This document shows, in pieces, positions 1 through 7,550 of a stretch of DNA of 7,815 bases. A program made the position numbers and the translations under genes. The stretch is taken from assembly GCA_023260495.1 (NCBI GenBank), contig JALQVB010000045.1, positions 1 to 7,815 of the forward strand, in the 5' to 3' direction. The notes under the pieces were generated by a model, which saw only the letters and a program-made list of their open reading frames with translations, was not told the origin of the DNA and did not search any database. Origin of the DNA: Aquiluna sp. GTDB taxonomy: Bacteria; Actinomycetota; Actinomycetes; Actinomycetales; Microbacteriaceae. Each line of letters begins with the position of its first letter. Positions within the stretch are counted from its first letter, which is position 1.

Positions 1-8
1 CCTCCTTT
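1..8 (-). promoter_or_regulatory. Strong Shine-Dalgarno-like sequence of a gene beyond the left edge
   Basis: On the minus strand the window ends in AAAGGAGG, close to a perfect complement of the 16S rRNA 3' tail. A leftward gene would be expected to start within about ten bases outside the window. Its identity cannot be read here. Confidence 0.5.
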
Positions 9-23
9 GGGCAGACAGGTCGC

Positions 24-50
24 ATTGGCGCCCAGTAGGGTGGCGCCAAT
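24..50. repeat. Perfect 9-bp inverted repeat
   Basis: ATTGGCGCC (24-32) is repeated inverted as GGCGCCAAT (42-50) around a 9-base loop. On the minus strand it would form a stable hairpin about 15 bases before the Shine-Dalgarno-like sequence at the left edge, a typical place for a leader structure. On the plus strand it is followed by a weakly T-rich stretch, so a plus-strand terminator cannot be excluded. Confidence 0.55.
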
Positions 51-63
51 TGTTTGTAACAGT

Positions 64-90
64 CCAGACAGGCGCGATTGCGCGGTCTGG
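64..90. repeat. Two-part hairpin with CCAGAC/GTCTGG outer stem
   Basis: The outer arms CCAGAC (64-69) and GTCTGG (85-90) pair perfectly. Inside them a GCGC/GCGC stem (72-75 with 80-83) closes a GATT loop. The result is a roughly 10-pair hairpin with a small internal loop. It shares CAGACAGG with positions 12-19. Confidence 0.5.
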
Positions 91-121
91 TGATCTTTAA
101 CGGTCCACAGCCTAGCCCGAT

Positions 122-136
122 CCGCAACCATTGCGG
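122..136. repeat. 6-bp perfect stem with a three-base loop
   Basis: CCGCAA (122-127) pairs with TTGCGG (131-136) around CCA. It runs directly into the eight-G run at 135-142. Confidence 0.4.
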
Positions 137-155
137 GGGGGGACTGGCGGCATTC

Positions 156-177
156 GACCGGCATTTTTGCCTTGGTC
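156..177. repeat. Bulged hairpin GACC-GGCA / TGCC-GGTC
   Basis: GACCGGCA (156-163) pairs with TGCC (168-171) and GGTC (174-177), with a TT bulge and a TTTT loop. It overlaps the beginning of the weak open frame starting at 179 on the minus strand. Confidence 0.4.
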
Positions 178-271
178 AAAGTGCTCTCCTCAATTTACCC
201 ACAACCCTAACCTGCCGAAGGAGTGGGGCCGCATTCAGATCGCAAAGGGGTTTTACCAAGGCGAGCCTCAC

Positions 272-302
272 GCAACACGACAACTAAAAGGCGTCGTGCT
301 GC
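272..302 (-). terminator. Candidate transcription terminator hairpin after opcA
   Basis: On the minus-strand transcript, about 115 bases after the opcA stop, ten bases (302-293) pair with ten bases (281-272), including one G-U pair, around an 11-base loop. There is no U-tract after it. It could be the tract-less hairpin type proposed for actinobacteria, or simply a structured 3' end. It is the strongest stem between opcA and the left edge in a position to end the operon. Confidence 0.35.
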
Positions 303-416
303 CACAAATCACGCGAAAAATGGCAATTGTTTACCAATTTGGCGAAATCGTGTCGCAGCCGCGCCACTATCGTAGTGCGTGGCAACAATCGTGCCGCTAG
401 ATGTTGAATCGAGGCC

Positions 417-1256
417 TTAGCGCGCCCGACGCGCCATAAAGGCGAGTCGTTCGAAAAGATGAACGTCCTGTTCATTTTTCAGCAGTGCGCCGTGCAGTTT
501 CGGCAGTGCATTGCCCGAATCAAAATTGATCTCAACACCACCGATGCCCTGAACTGGATTGCCATCCAGGTTAGAAACCAACTGAACCTCGACCGCTAGG
601 TTCAGGCGCAACCAGTCGGCCAGCAGGTGCGCGCTGGGAGAGGATTGCGCGCCAAAGACGGTCGCCGAAACTACGTTTCTATCCTGATGAGGATCCATGA
701 GTGCGGTTAGCTGCGAGCGCCAGAGCGTGATTCGCGTCCATGCCATATCGCCATCGCCCGGTTGATAGTTCCTAGCCAGCTCGTGCAGGAAAGCAATTGG
801 GTCGGTTTCGTTAGCGCTATCGGTAATTCTTCGAGATGCGATGGCTCCAATTTCGGTCCCGAACGGGTTCTCCGGGCTCTGCGCGGGCCACCAGGCCACA
901 ACCGGGGCATCCGGCAGCAGCAGTCCGGTAACGAGCGACTCCTTGTTGCTCAACACCTCCCCCTGAGCCCTGAGGATGATTACCTCACTCGCCCCAGCAT
1001 CGCCACCAACCCGGATCTCAACATCCAAGCGTGACTGGGCAGCCGCATCCGGAGATTGGGCAAGGACGATGATTCTCGAAGGGTGAAGTCTCGATGCCCC
1101 ATTGGCGCAGCTGACGGCCTGCTCTAGGTGTTCAAAGTCGGTCTCCACGACCAGAGTGAGGACACGGCCAAGCGACACCACGCCGCCGCTCTCGCGCAGT
1201 TCTTGAAGCTTCTTGCCAACCTTCGAGATGGTGGTCTGTGGCAACTCTACGATCAT
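417..1256 (-). CDS. opcA: Glucose-6-phosphate dehydrogenase assembly protein OpcA
   Basis: OpcA has no known enzymatic activity. In cyanobacteria and actinobacteria it binds G6PD and promotes its oligomerisation or activation, and its gene usually follows zwf, as here. The 279-residue product begins MIVELPQTTISKV and continues with RVLTLVVET (31-39), SRLHPSRIIVL (55-65) and LLLPDAPVVAWWP (112-124), a conserved OpcA core stretch. ITLWRSQLTALMD then follows, and SAHLLADWLRLNL is recognisable as the start of the C-terminal region. The ATG at 1256 overlaps the zwf TGA (ATGA), with GGAG 6 bases upstream. The protein is somewhat short. From memory of the family, many actinobacterial OpcA proteins end in a conserved acidic/arginine tail (EELRRLDPD-like) that is absent here, replaced by a tail ending LAFMARRAR. 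Identity is secure; whether the C-terminus is natural is less certain. It is the last gene of the operon within the window. Confidence 0.92.
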   Translation of the reverse strand: MIVELPQTTISKVGKKLQELRESGGVVSLGRVLTLVVETDFEHLEQAVSCANGASRLHPSRIIVLAQSPDAAAQSRLDVEIRVGGDAGASEVIILRAQGEVLSNKESLVTGLLLPDAPVVAWWPAQSPENPFGTEIGAIASRRITDSANETDPIAFLHELARNYQPGDGDMAWTRITLWRSQLTALMDPHQDRNVVSATVFGAQSSPSAHLLADWLRLNLAVEVQLVSNLDGNPVQGIGGVEINFDSGNALPKLHGALLKNEQDVHLFERLAFMARRAR

Positions 1257-2769
1257 GGGCGTCTCCAGGCTCGAGAATCTGCGGCCATCATCTGATCGGC
1301 CGAATCAGTGCCCCAGGATCCTGGTGCATACTCCTCTGGGCGCCCACTGGACTCCCAAGCGGCAACGATTGGGTCGAGTATCTCCCATGACAACTCCACC
1401 TCGCGCTGCCTTGGGAACAGCGGTGGTTCGCCAAGCAGGGCGTCCAGAATCAAGCGCTCATAAGCTTCGGGGGAGTCTTCGGTGAAGGCATGTCCGTAGG
1501 CGAAGTCCATCGTCACGTCGCGCACCTGCATTGATGCACCTGGAACCTTCGAACCAAAGCGAATCGTGACACCCTCATTGGGCTGCACCCTAATCACAAG
1601 AGCATTCTCGCCCAGCTGTGCTGTAGCGCCGGCACCAAACAGGTTGTGCTCGGGTCGCTTGAATACCAACGCAATCTCAGTAACCCTACGACCCAAGCGC
1701 TTTCCAGCCCTGAGGTAGAAGGGGGTACCGCTCCAGCGCGGCGTGTGAACATCAAGGCGCATCGCGGCAAAAGTCTCCGTGACGCTATCTGGGTTTATGC
1801 CTTCCTCATCAAGGAAGCCCCTGACTTCTTCGCCTCCTTGCCAGCCAGCCGCATACTGCCCGCGAGCAGTGTGTCTCTCCAGTGGCTCAGGAGCCTTTGT
1901 GGCCGCCAACACGGCTTCCTTAGCCTCTCGTAGCTGGGCTGCATCGAAGCTTTCGGGGCGCTCCATGGCGGTTAGCGCCAAGAGCTGCAGCAGGTGATTC
2001 TGAATCACGTCTCGGGCGGCACCGATGCCGTCGTAATACCCGGCTCGCCCACCAATACCGATGTCTTCAGCCATAGTGATCTGCACGTGGTCGATATTTT
2101 CGCCATTCCAGATAGGTTCAAACAGCTGGTTCGCAAAGCGCAAGGCCAGAATATTTTGAACGGTCTCCTTGCCCAGATAGTGGTCAATGCGGAAAATCGA
2201 GTCTTCGGGAAATACTCGCTCGACCACATCGTTGAGCTCTCTGGCTGTTTCCAGATTTGAGCCAAATGGTTTTTCAATCACAACGCGGCGGAATTGACCG
2301 GGACAGCCTTAGCCAAACCCGACTCGTCCAGCTGATTCACCACTAGCGGGAAATCGCGCGGCGGAATGGATAGATAGAAGGTGTGATTTCCTGCGGTTCC
2401 GCGCTCCTGGTCAAGCTCGTCAACGACTTGCTTCAACCGACCAAAGGCCTCAGGATCGCCGTGCTGTCCCGAGACAAACCGGATGCCGCGCACCAGCTGC
2501 TGCCAAACCTCTTCAGACCACTGGGTTCTGGCATGCTGCTTGACCGCATCGTGAACAACGGCCACGAAGTCCTCTGTGCTCCAGTCACGCCTGGCAAATC
2601 CGACCAGCGAGAAGGCGGGAGGCAACAGTCCGCGATTGAGCAGGTCGTAAATTGCCGGTAGCAGCTTCTTGCGAGATAGGTCGCCAGTGACGCCGAACAT
2701 AATTAGTCCCGACGGTCCGGCAATCTTGTGAAGCCTGCGGTCGTCGAAGCTTCTCAGTGGGTTGGTCAC
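1253..2769 (-). pseudogene. zwf: Glucose-6-phosphate 1-dehydrogenase, interrupted by a one-base frameshift
   Basis: G6PD oxidises glucose-6-P to 6-phosphogluconolactone with NAD(P)+, the entry step of the oxidative pentose phosphate pathway. The gene lies in two frames. Positions 2278-2769 (GTG start) encode 163 residues with the dinucleotide-binding motif GVTGDLSRKKL (26-36) and SIPPRDFP (134-141). The homology ends at about residue 157, followed by five out-of-frame residues and a TGA. The rest is in another frame, with a 342-residue ORF from 1253 to 2281. It carries IEKPFG, the active-site RIDHYLGKE, EDIGIGGRAGYYD and a normal C-terminus ending WRRP. Restoring one base near 2297-2302 gives ...AVPGQFRRVVIEKPFG... 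and a 505-residue protein of normal length. Everything else is well conserved, so a sequencing or assembly error, or a very recent mutation, is likelier than an old pseudogene. The start overlaps pgi by GTGA with only a weak AAGG upstream. The end overlaps opcA by ATGA. Confidence 0.85.
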
Positions 2770-4331
2770 GAAGCGATTGCCTTCTTGATCAGCTCGAGCT
2801 GGCTCAATGGCTCAGTGAGGTGAAGGCTAAGAACTGGCAACCCATTCTCAGCGATAACATTCGCATCACCCTCGGCCTGGGCCGTAATCAGCTCACCGAA
2901 TGTGAATGGTCGATCGCTGATCGCCAGATCGTGCCCGTGTTCACCAGTGATCTGGATGAAGATGCCCTGCTTCGGCCCGCCCTTGTGGTACTGCCCGGTG
3001 GAGTGCAGGAATCTGGGACCCCAGCCAAATGTAGTTGGGCGAGCAGTTCTGGATGCGGTGACATCTCTTAGCTGCTCAAACTGCGGGTATTCCGGACGGT
3101 TTAGGTAAACCTGGAAAGAGAAGTAGCTGCGGTCATTTGCCAAGGCCAGTAGCTGCTCGATTGCGGCCTCAACGGTAGCGCCAATCAGGTCAAAGCCAGA
3201 TGTGCGGACTTCGATTCCACGATCCACAAACTTGATCTCGCGCTTTGCCTGCGGTGAGTCAAGTAGCGCCCGGGCAGCAACCTTGGCACTTTCCACGTTT
3301 GGTTGATCGAAGGGATTGATTCCCAGCAGGTAACCAGCGAGGGCCGTGGCAAACTCCCACACCAGGAAAAGCTCGCCAAGCTCGCCCCTGAAGGCCAGGT
3401 CATACTTTGATTCCAGCGGCCCGAAACCCATACGGACAGTGTCGGCAGCGGGATTGGCAAGCTCTGGAGCCGAAGCGGTGACCACCACGGGCAAAACACC
3501 GCGGTCGTCTTTTCCGGTGCTTTCGGCAACAAGCTGCTCAGCCCAGTCGCCAAAGCCTGGTAGCCGGTCAGTTTCAATAAGGAACTTGTCAACCACCGAC
3601 GCATTACCCGCCATGGCGGCGGCCAGCCAGATGGCCGGATTGTCCTCGGAGTCAAATGCGAGGGAAGATCCAATGGAGCTCGCTGAACTTAGAAGCCTTG
3701 TGATATCTGCTCCGGCAAGCCCGGTGGGAACCAAACCGAAGGCGGTTAGCGCCGAGTAGCGACCGCCGACTTTCGGATCTGCATTGAACACTCGGTAGCC
3801 ACGGGATCTGGAATCCTGTTCAAGGGGCGACCCCGGGTCGGTAACGATGACGATGCGCTCTGCAGGGTCGATTCCGGCAGCGGTAAAGGCAACTTCGAAG
3901 GCTCGCTTCTGACTGTCGGTTTCGACGGTTGAGCCGGACTTTGAGGACACCACAATAGCCGTGCGGTCCAGGTCAATGAGGGCACTCGCTACCTGGTCAG
4001 GCGCAGTTGAGTCCAAGACAACCAGTTCGATTCCGGAGTTCTTGGCGATAACCTCCGGTGCGAGCGAGGACCCTCCCATGCCGCAGAGCACGAACCGATC
4101 AATACCGGAGGCTCGAAACTCGTCCCGCAGCTTGACGATGTCCGGAATCAAGGCCACCGAGTCCTGCGCGGAGCCAATCCAGCCGAGCCTGATGGATGCC
4201 TCAGGCTGTGCGGCCTCGCCCCAGATGGTGTCGTCAAGTTCAGCTAGGCGACTGGCAACGCTGTTTGCTATTAGGCGCTCGACCGCTGGTCGAACCGACT
4301 CAATCAGTGACGGCGATAGCTGGAGGTCCAC
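2766..4331 (-). CDS. pgi: Glucose-6-phosphate isomerase
   Basis: This enzyme interconverts glucose-6-P and fructose-6-P, linking the transaldolase/transketolase products back to glucose-6-P for zwf. The 521-residue protein belongs to the divergent actinobacterial PGI type that also occurs as the C-terminal half of bifunctional transaldolase/PGI proteins. Seen in order: GMGGSSLAPE (84-93), the phosphate-binding serine loop SSKSGSTVET (129-138), VGGRYSALTAFG (188-199, the PGI signature region), LVAESTGKDDRG (267-278, a candidate region for the catalytic glutamate), INPFDQPNVESAK (338-350), and HSTGQYHKGG (443-452). Start is GTG at 4331, preceded by GGAGG at 7 bases within the end of tal. Its TGA overlaps the zwf GTG by four bases. 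The catalytic assignments come from family knowledge. The frame is uninterrupted. Confidence 0.95.
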   Translation of the reverse strand: MDLQLSPSLIESVRPAVERLIANSVASRLAELDDTIWGEAAQPEASIRLGWIGSAQDSVALIPDIVKLRDEFRASGIDRFVLCGMGGSSLAPEVIAKNSGIELVVLDSTAPDQVASALIDLDRTAIVVSSKSGSTVETDSQKRAFEVAFTAAGIDPAERIVIVTDPGSPLEQDSRSRGYRVFNADPKVGGRYSALTAFGLVPTGLAGADITRLLSSASSIGSSLAFDSEDNPAIWLAAAMAGNASVVDKFLIETDRLPGFGDWAEQLVAESTGKDDRGVLPVVVTASAPELANPAADTVRMGFGPLESKYDLAFRGELGELFLVWEFATALAGYLLGINPFDQPNVESAKVAARALLDSPQAKREIKFVDRGIEVRTSGFDLIGATVEAAIEQLLALANDRSYFSFQVYLNRPEYPQFEQLRDVTASRTARPTTFGWGPRFLHSTGQYHKGGPKQGIFIQITGEHGHDLAISDRPFTFGELITAQAEGDANVIAENGLPVLSLHLTEPLSQLELIKKAIAS

Positions 4332-5422
4332 TAGATGGCCTCCATTGCACTGCGCACCGACTCAACCAGTTCATTCCACGAAACGATGAACTTTTCGACA
4401 CCTTCGCTCTCCAACAGAGCAGTAACGTCGTCAAAATCAATGCCGGCATCGGCAAGTTCACTCATGAAGCGAGCCGCGTCCTCAAGGTTCTTGGTAATGC
4501 TGTCGCCACTGATGACCCCGTGGTCCGCCACGGCCATCATGGTTTTCTCCGGCATGGTGTTCACCAGGTCGGCCGCCACAAGCTCGGTGACATACAGTGT
4601 GTCGGGCAGTGCTGGATCTTTCACCCCAGTGGAGGCCATGAGCGGACGCTGCAGCCTCGCTCCCTTTGCAGCGAGCTCCTGCCAACGATCTGAGGAGAAG
4701 CGCTCCTGGAAGAGCCCATATGCCAGGCGAGCATTTGCCAATGCGGCCTTAGATCTAAGTTCAGGCTTGGCCAAAGCATCCAGGCGCTTGTCAACCTCGC
4801 TGTCTACGCGCGATACAAAGAAGGAAGCAACCGAGTGGATCTTGCTGATGTCAACACCATTTGCAGCAGCCTGCTCGAGGCCTGAGAAGTATGCGTCAAT
4901 GACCTTGTCATATCGCTCCACCGAGAAAATGAGGGTCACGTTGACTGAGATACCGGCAGCTGTAACGGCCGTGATGGCCTCGAGTCCAGCCAAAGTGGCA
5001 GGAATCTTGATCATTACGTTATCGCGTCCGACCTTGGCATATAGCTCCTTGGCCTGCGCGATAGTGGCCTCCGCATCGTGGGCTAGGTCTGGTTCAACCT
5101 CAATCGAGACCCTGCCGTCGACGCCTTTTGAGGACGCGTAGACATCTGCAAACAAATCGCAGGCGGCTGCCACATCCTCGGTGGTGATGTTGAAGATGGC
5201 CTTTGACACATCGCTACCGGCAGCCTTCTCTTGAGCAAGTGCACTGGTGTAGATGTCTTGGGTCAGGGCCCCGGCAAAAATGGTGGGATTGGTGGTAACA
5301 CCGCGAACCGAATGGGTTTCAATCAGTCCTGCGAGGTTGCCGCTCTGGATGCGCTCACGCGAGAGGTCATCCAACCAGATTGAAACTCCAGCCTCAGTTA
5401 GCTCTTTTAGGTTCTTGTTCAT
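4331..5422 (-). CDS. tal: Transaldolase
   Basis: Transaldolase transfers a dihydroxyacetone unit from sedoheptulose-7-P to glyceraldehyde-3-P, giving erythrose-4-P and fructose-6-P, and acts with transketolase in the cytoplasm. The 363-residue length fits the longer actinobacterial (TalB-like) form. Landmarks are SIWLDDLSR (14-22), the family signature GVTTNPTIF (41-49), and VMIKIPAT (136-143), where Lys139 is the Schiff-base lysine. Further on, SVNVTLIFS and SVASFFVSRVD form later strands of the TIM barrel. The ATG at 5422 follows the tkt TAA with no spacer. A GGGAG 7 bases upstream, inside the end of tkt, serves as ribosome binding site. The TAG stop shares its last base with the GTG of pgi. 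The protein looks intact. Confidence 0.97.
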   Translation of the reverse strand: MNKNLKELTEAGVSIWLDDLSRERIQSGNLAGLIETHSVRGVTTNPTIFAGALTQDIYTSALAQEKAAGSDVSKAIFNITTEDVAAACDLFADVYASSKGVDGRVSIEVEPDLAHDAEATIAQAKELYAKVGRDNVMIKIPATLAGLEAITAVTAAGISVNVTLIFSVERYDKVIDAYFSGLEQAAANGVDISKIHSVASFFVSRVDSEVDKRLDALAKPELRSKAALANARLAYGLFQERFSSDRWQELAAKGARLQRPLMASTGVKDPALPDTLYVTELVAADLVNTMPEKTMMAVADHGVISGDSITKNLEDAARFMSELADAGIDFDDVTALLESEGVEKFIVSWNELVESVRSAMEAI

Positions 5423-7480
5423 TTAGTTTCTCCCAGCAACCTTCTTGGCAGCGGCAGTTACCGCCTCGGTGGTGATACCGAATTCTTTGTAAAGGGTCTT
5501 GTAGTCGGCAGAGGCACCGAAGTGGTCGATTCCAATGGCAATTCCGTTGTCGCCCACAAACTCGCGCCACATCGTGCTCAAGCCGGCCTCAATCGACACA
5601 CGGGCCTTGATGGAACTCGGAAGAACCGATTCCTGGTAAGCGGCACTTTGCTGCCTAAACCACTCCACACACGGCATAGACACGACTCTTGCGGCTATGC
5701 CTTCGGCGGCAAGGGCTTCCTTGGCCTCCACGGCAAACTGCAACTCGCTTCCGGTGCCAATCAGAATCACATCGGGATTATCGGCATCGGCATAGACGTA
5801 GCCACCCTTGGCAACCTCGCTAGCGGCCCCAAAGCCGGCCGAGCGATCCAGCACTGGGACGTTCTGGCGCGTCAGCACCAAGGCCGCTGGGTTTTCCTGG
5901 CGCTTCAGCACTTCGAGCCAAGCGAAGGCCGTCTCATTGGCATCGGCTGGCCTCACTACGTCGAGATTAGGAATCACACGAAGTGCAGTTAGATGTTCGA
6001 TTGGCTGGTGGGTAGGACCGTCCTCACCCAGGGCCACGGAGTCGTGTGTCCAGACATAGATCGGGGCAATGTTCATCAACGCTGCAAGCCTTACGGCCGG
6101 ACGCATGTAGTCAGAGAAGACCAGGAAGGTGCCACCGAACGGACGGGATAGTCCCGACAGGCGAATACCGTTCAGGATTGAACCCATTGCGTGCTCGCGA
6201 ACACCAAAGTGCATGATGCGACCGCCCTGGGTGGGTGTCCAGTGAGCGGTGTCCCACTTGGCTGGCACAAAGGATCCGCCGCCTTCGATTGTTGTGTTGT
6301 TTGACTCGGCCAAATCAGCTGATCCACCCCATAGCTCGGGTAGCTTGGCGGCCAGGGCATTCAGCACCTTGCCGGAGGCTGCGCGAGTCGCGATGTCGGC
6401 CACATCAAACACCGGCAAAGCCGCCTCTAGGTCGGCAGGCAACTCTTTGGCTTGCAAACGCTGCAGCAGCTGAGCCTGCTCTGGGTTTTGCGATTTCCAA
6501 GCCTCAAACTTGGCTTCCCAGGTAGCGCGTTCCTGCTTACCGCGCTCAATTAGACCGCGGGTGTGCTCCAGCACACCGGCTGGAATCTCAAAGCTCTGCT
6601 CTGGGTCGAAACCGAGAGCTTGCTTTAGGCCAGCAACTTCTTCCTCACCCAGCTTCGAACCATGAATCTTTCCGGTGTTCTGTTTGGTGGGGGAGGGCCA
6701 GCCGATGATGGTGCGCAAAGTGATCAGCGTTGGCTGCTCTGTATTCTGCTTCGCCTTCTCAATGGCTTCGTACAGCGCCGAAACATCTTCGCTGTAGCCA
6801 CCGGCACGCCAGTCAACCTCGATTGTTTCCCAGCCGTAGGCTCGGTAGCGAGCGGCAACATCTTCGGTGAAGCTGATGTTGGTGTCATCCTCAATAGAGA
6901 TCTGGTTGGCGTCGTAAATCACAACTAGATTCCCCAGTCCAAGGTGACCAGCAATCGAGGCGGACTCTCCGCTTACGCCCTCCATCATGTCGCCGTCTCC
7001 GGCAATCACGTAGACGTGGTGGTCAAACACCGACTCGCCAGGCTTAGCCGAGGCGTCAAAGAGATCGCGCTCAAACCTGGTGGACATTGCAAATCCAGTT
7101 GCAGAGGCTAGACCCTGTCCCAGCGGTCCAGTGGTGATTTCAACGCCTTGGGTGTGGCCGAACTCGGGGTGCCCCGGGGTGAGTGAGCCCCAGGTTCTAA
7201 GAGCCTTCAGGTCCTCGAGCTCGAGGCCGAAACCGCCGAGGAATAGCTGAACGTACTGAGTAAGAGACGAGTGGCCTGCGGAGAGAATGAATCGGTCGCG
7301 TCCAAGCCAACGGTCATCTGTTGGGTCGTGTCGCATGACTTTCTGAAATAGCAGATAGGCCGCAGGGGCGAGACTGATAGCAGTTCCTGGGTGTCCGTTT
7401 CCAACCTTTTCGACTGCATCGGCCGCCAGGGCCTTGGCGGTCTTAACTGCTAGATCGTCTTGTTCGGTCCAATTTAACAA
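5423..7480 (-). CDS. tkt: Transketolase
   Basis: This cytoplasmic, thiamine-diphosphate- and divalent-metal-dependent enzyme moves two-carbon ketol units between sugar phosphates (xylulose-5-P to ribose-5-P or erythrose-4-P) in the non-oxidative pentose phosphate pathway. The 685-residue protein has the full normal length. Visible landmarks are GNGHPGTAIS (27-36, His30), SAGHSS (67-72), TPGHPEFG (101-108), the ThDP/metal motif starting GDGDMMEG (161-168) and ending at Asn192, the central GVREHAMGSI with the catalytic Glu429, and GEDGPTHQPIEH (485-496). The start is TTG at 7480. An AGGAG sits 7 bases upstream and no in-frame ATG or GTG lies between it and the conserved N-terminus. It is the first gene of the leftward tkt-tal-pgi-zwf-opcA operon, and its TAA stop directly abuts the tal ATG. 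No frame disruption is seen. Confidence 0.97.
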   Translation of the reverse strand: MLNWTEQDDLAVKTAKALAADAVEKVGNGHPGTAISLAPAAYLLFQKVMRHDPTDDRWLGRDRFILSAGHSSLTQYVQLFLGGFGLELEDLKALRTWGSLTPGHPEFGHTQGVEITTGPLGQGLASATGFAMSTRFERDLFDASAKPGESVFDHHVYVIAGDGDMMEGVSGESASIAGHLGLGNLVVIYDANQISIEDDTNISFTEDVAARYRAYGWETIEVDWRAGGYSEDVSALYEAIEKAKQNTEQPTLITLRTIIGWPSPTKQNTGKIHGSKLGEEEVAGLKQALGFDPEQSFEIPAGVLEHTRGLIERGKQERATWEAKFEAWKSQNPEQAQLLQRLQAKELPADLEAALPVFDVADIATRAASGKVLNALAAKLPELWGGSADLAESNNTTIEGGGSFVPAKWDTAHWTPTQGGRIMHFGVREHAMGSILNGIRLSGLSRPFGGTFLVFSDYMRPAVRLAALMNIAPIYVWTHDSVALGEDGPTHQPIEHLTALRVIPNLDVVRPADANETAFAWLEVLKRQENPAALVLTRQNVPVLDRSAGFGAASEVAKGGYVYADADNPDVILIGTGSELQFAVEAKEALAAEGIAARVVSMPCVEWFRQQSAAYQESVLPSSIKARVSIEAGLSTMWREFVGDNGIAIGIDHFGASADYKTLYKEFGITTEAVTAAAKKVAGRN

Positions 7481-7485
7481 AAGCT

Positions 7486-7490
7486 GACTC
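7486..7490 (-). promoter_or_regulatory. Ribosome binding site that decides the TTG start of tkt
   Basis: On the minus strand this reads GAGTC, the downstream part of TTTAGGAGTC. The AGGAG core lies 7 bases before the TTG at 7480. This is the only start-like codon with good spacing, and it supports the unusual TTG start over other choices. Confidence 0.55.
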
Positions 7491-7550
7491 CTAAAGAGGG
7501 GAAAATGGTCGTGGCTTTTCGTCGGCGGCGTTGCCTCAGGTATTTAGGGA

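Larger units (their letters stand above)
1..416. other. Intergenic region with several hairpins, no defensible gene
   Basis: No recognisable protein or RNA family is seen here. The right half holds the candidate terminator (272-302). The left 180 bases hold four further stems (24-50, 64-90, 122-136, 156-177) and a run of eight G (135-142). A minus-strand frame is open from a TTG at 179 to the left edge, 59 codons, with AGGAG 6 bases upstream. Its product matches nothing I know and contains odd Pro-Pro CCC codons, so I do not call it a gene. Plus-strand frames here lack ribosome binding sites. The region most likely combines the operon's 3' end with the promoter and leader of a leftward gene just outside the window. 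Confidence 0.6.

Noticed and set aside
115..160. Possible 6C small RNA, because the minus strand has a run of eight C
   Set aside because: That motif needs two hairpins each presenting a C run. Only one C run is present, and it is not clearly in a loop.
78..400. Two overlapping plus-strand frames in the intergenic region
   Set aside because: Both begin at TTG without a Shine-Dalgarno sequence, their products are low-complexity or basic and unfamiliar, and they cross several hairpins.
1..416. RNase P RNA, tmRNA, SRP RNA, tRNA or known riboswitch
   Set aside because: None of the conserved core sequences I looked for on either strand is present.
284..475. 63-codon minus-strand frame overlapping the end of opcA
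   Set aside because: It starts inside opcA without a good ribosome binding site, resembles no OpcA tail, and ends in the loop of the terminator-like hairpin.
3185..3673. 162-codon minus-strand frame inside pgi
   Set aside because: Out-of-frame shadow of pgi, whose own frame is uninterrupted and carries all family motifs.
4335..5141. Long plus-strand open frame of 268 codons opposite tal
   Set aside because: It is a shadow of the strongly conserved transaldolase, serine-rich as expected for antisense reading, with no ribosome binding site.
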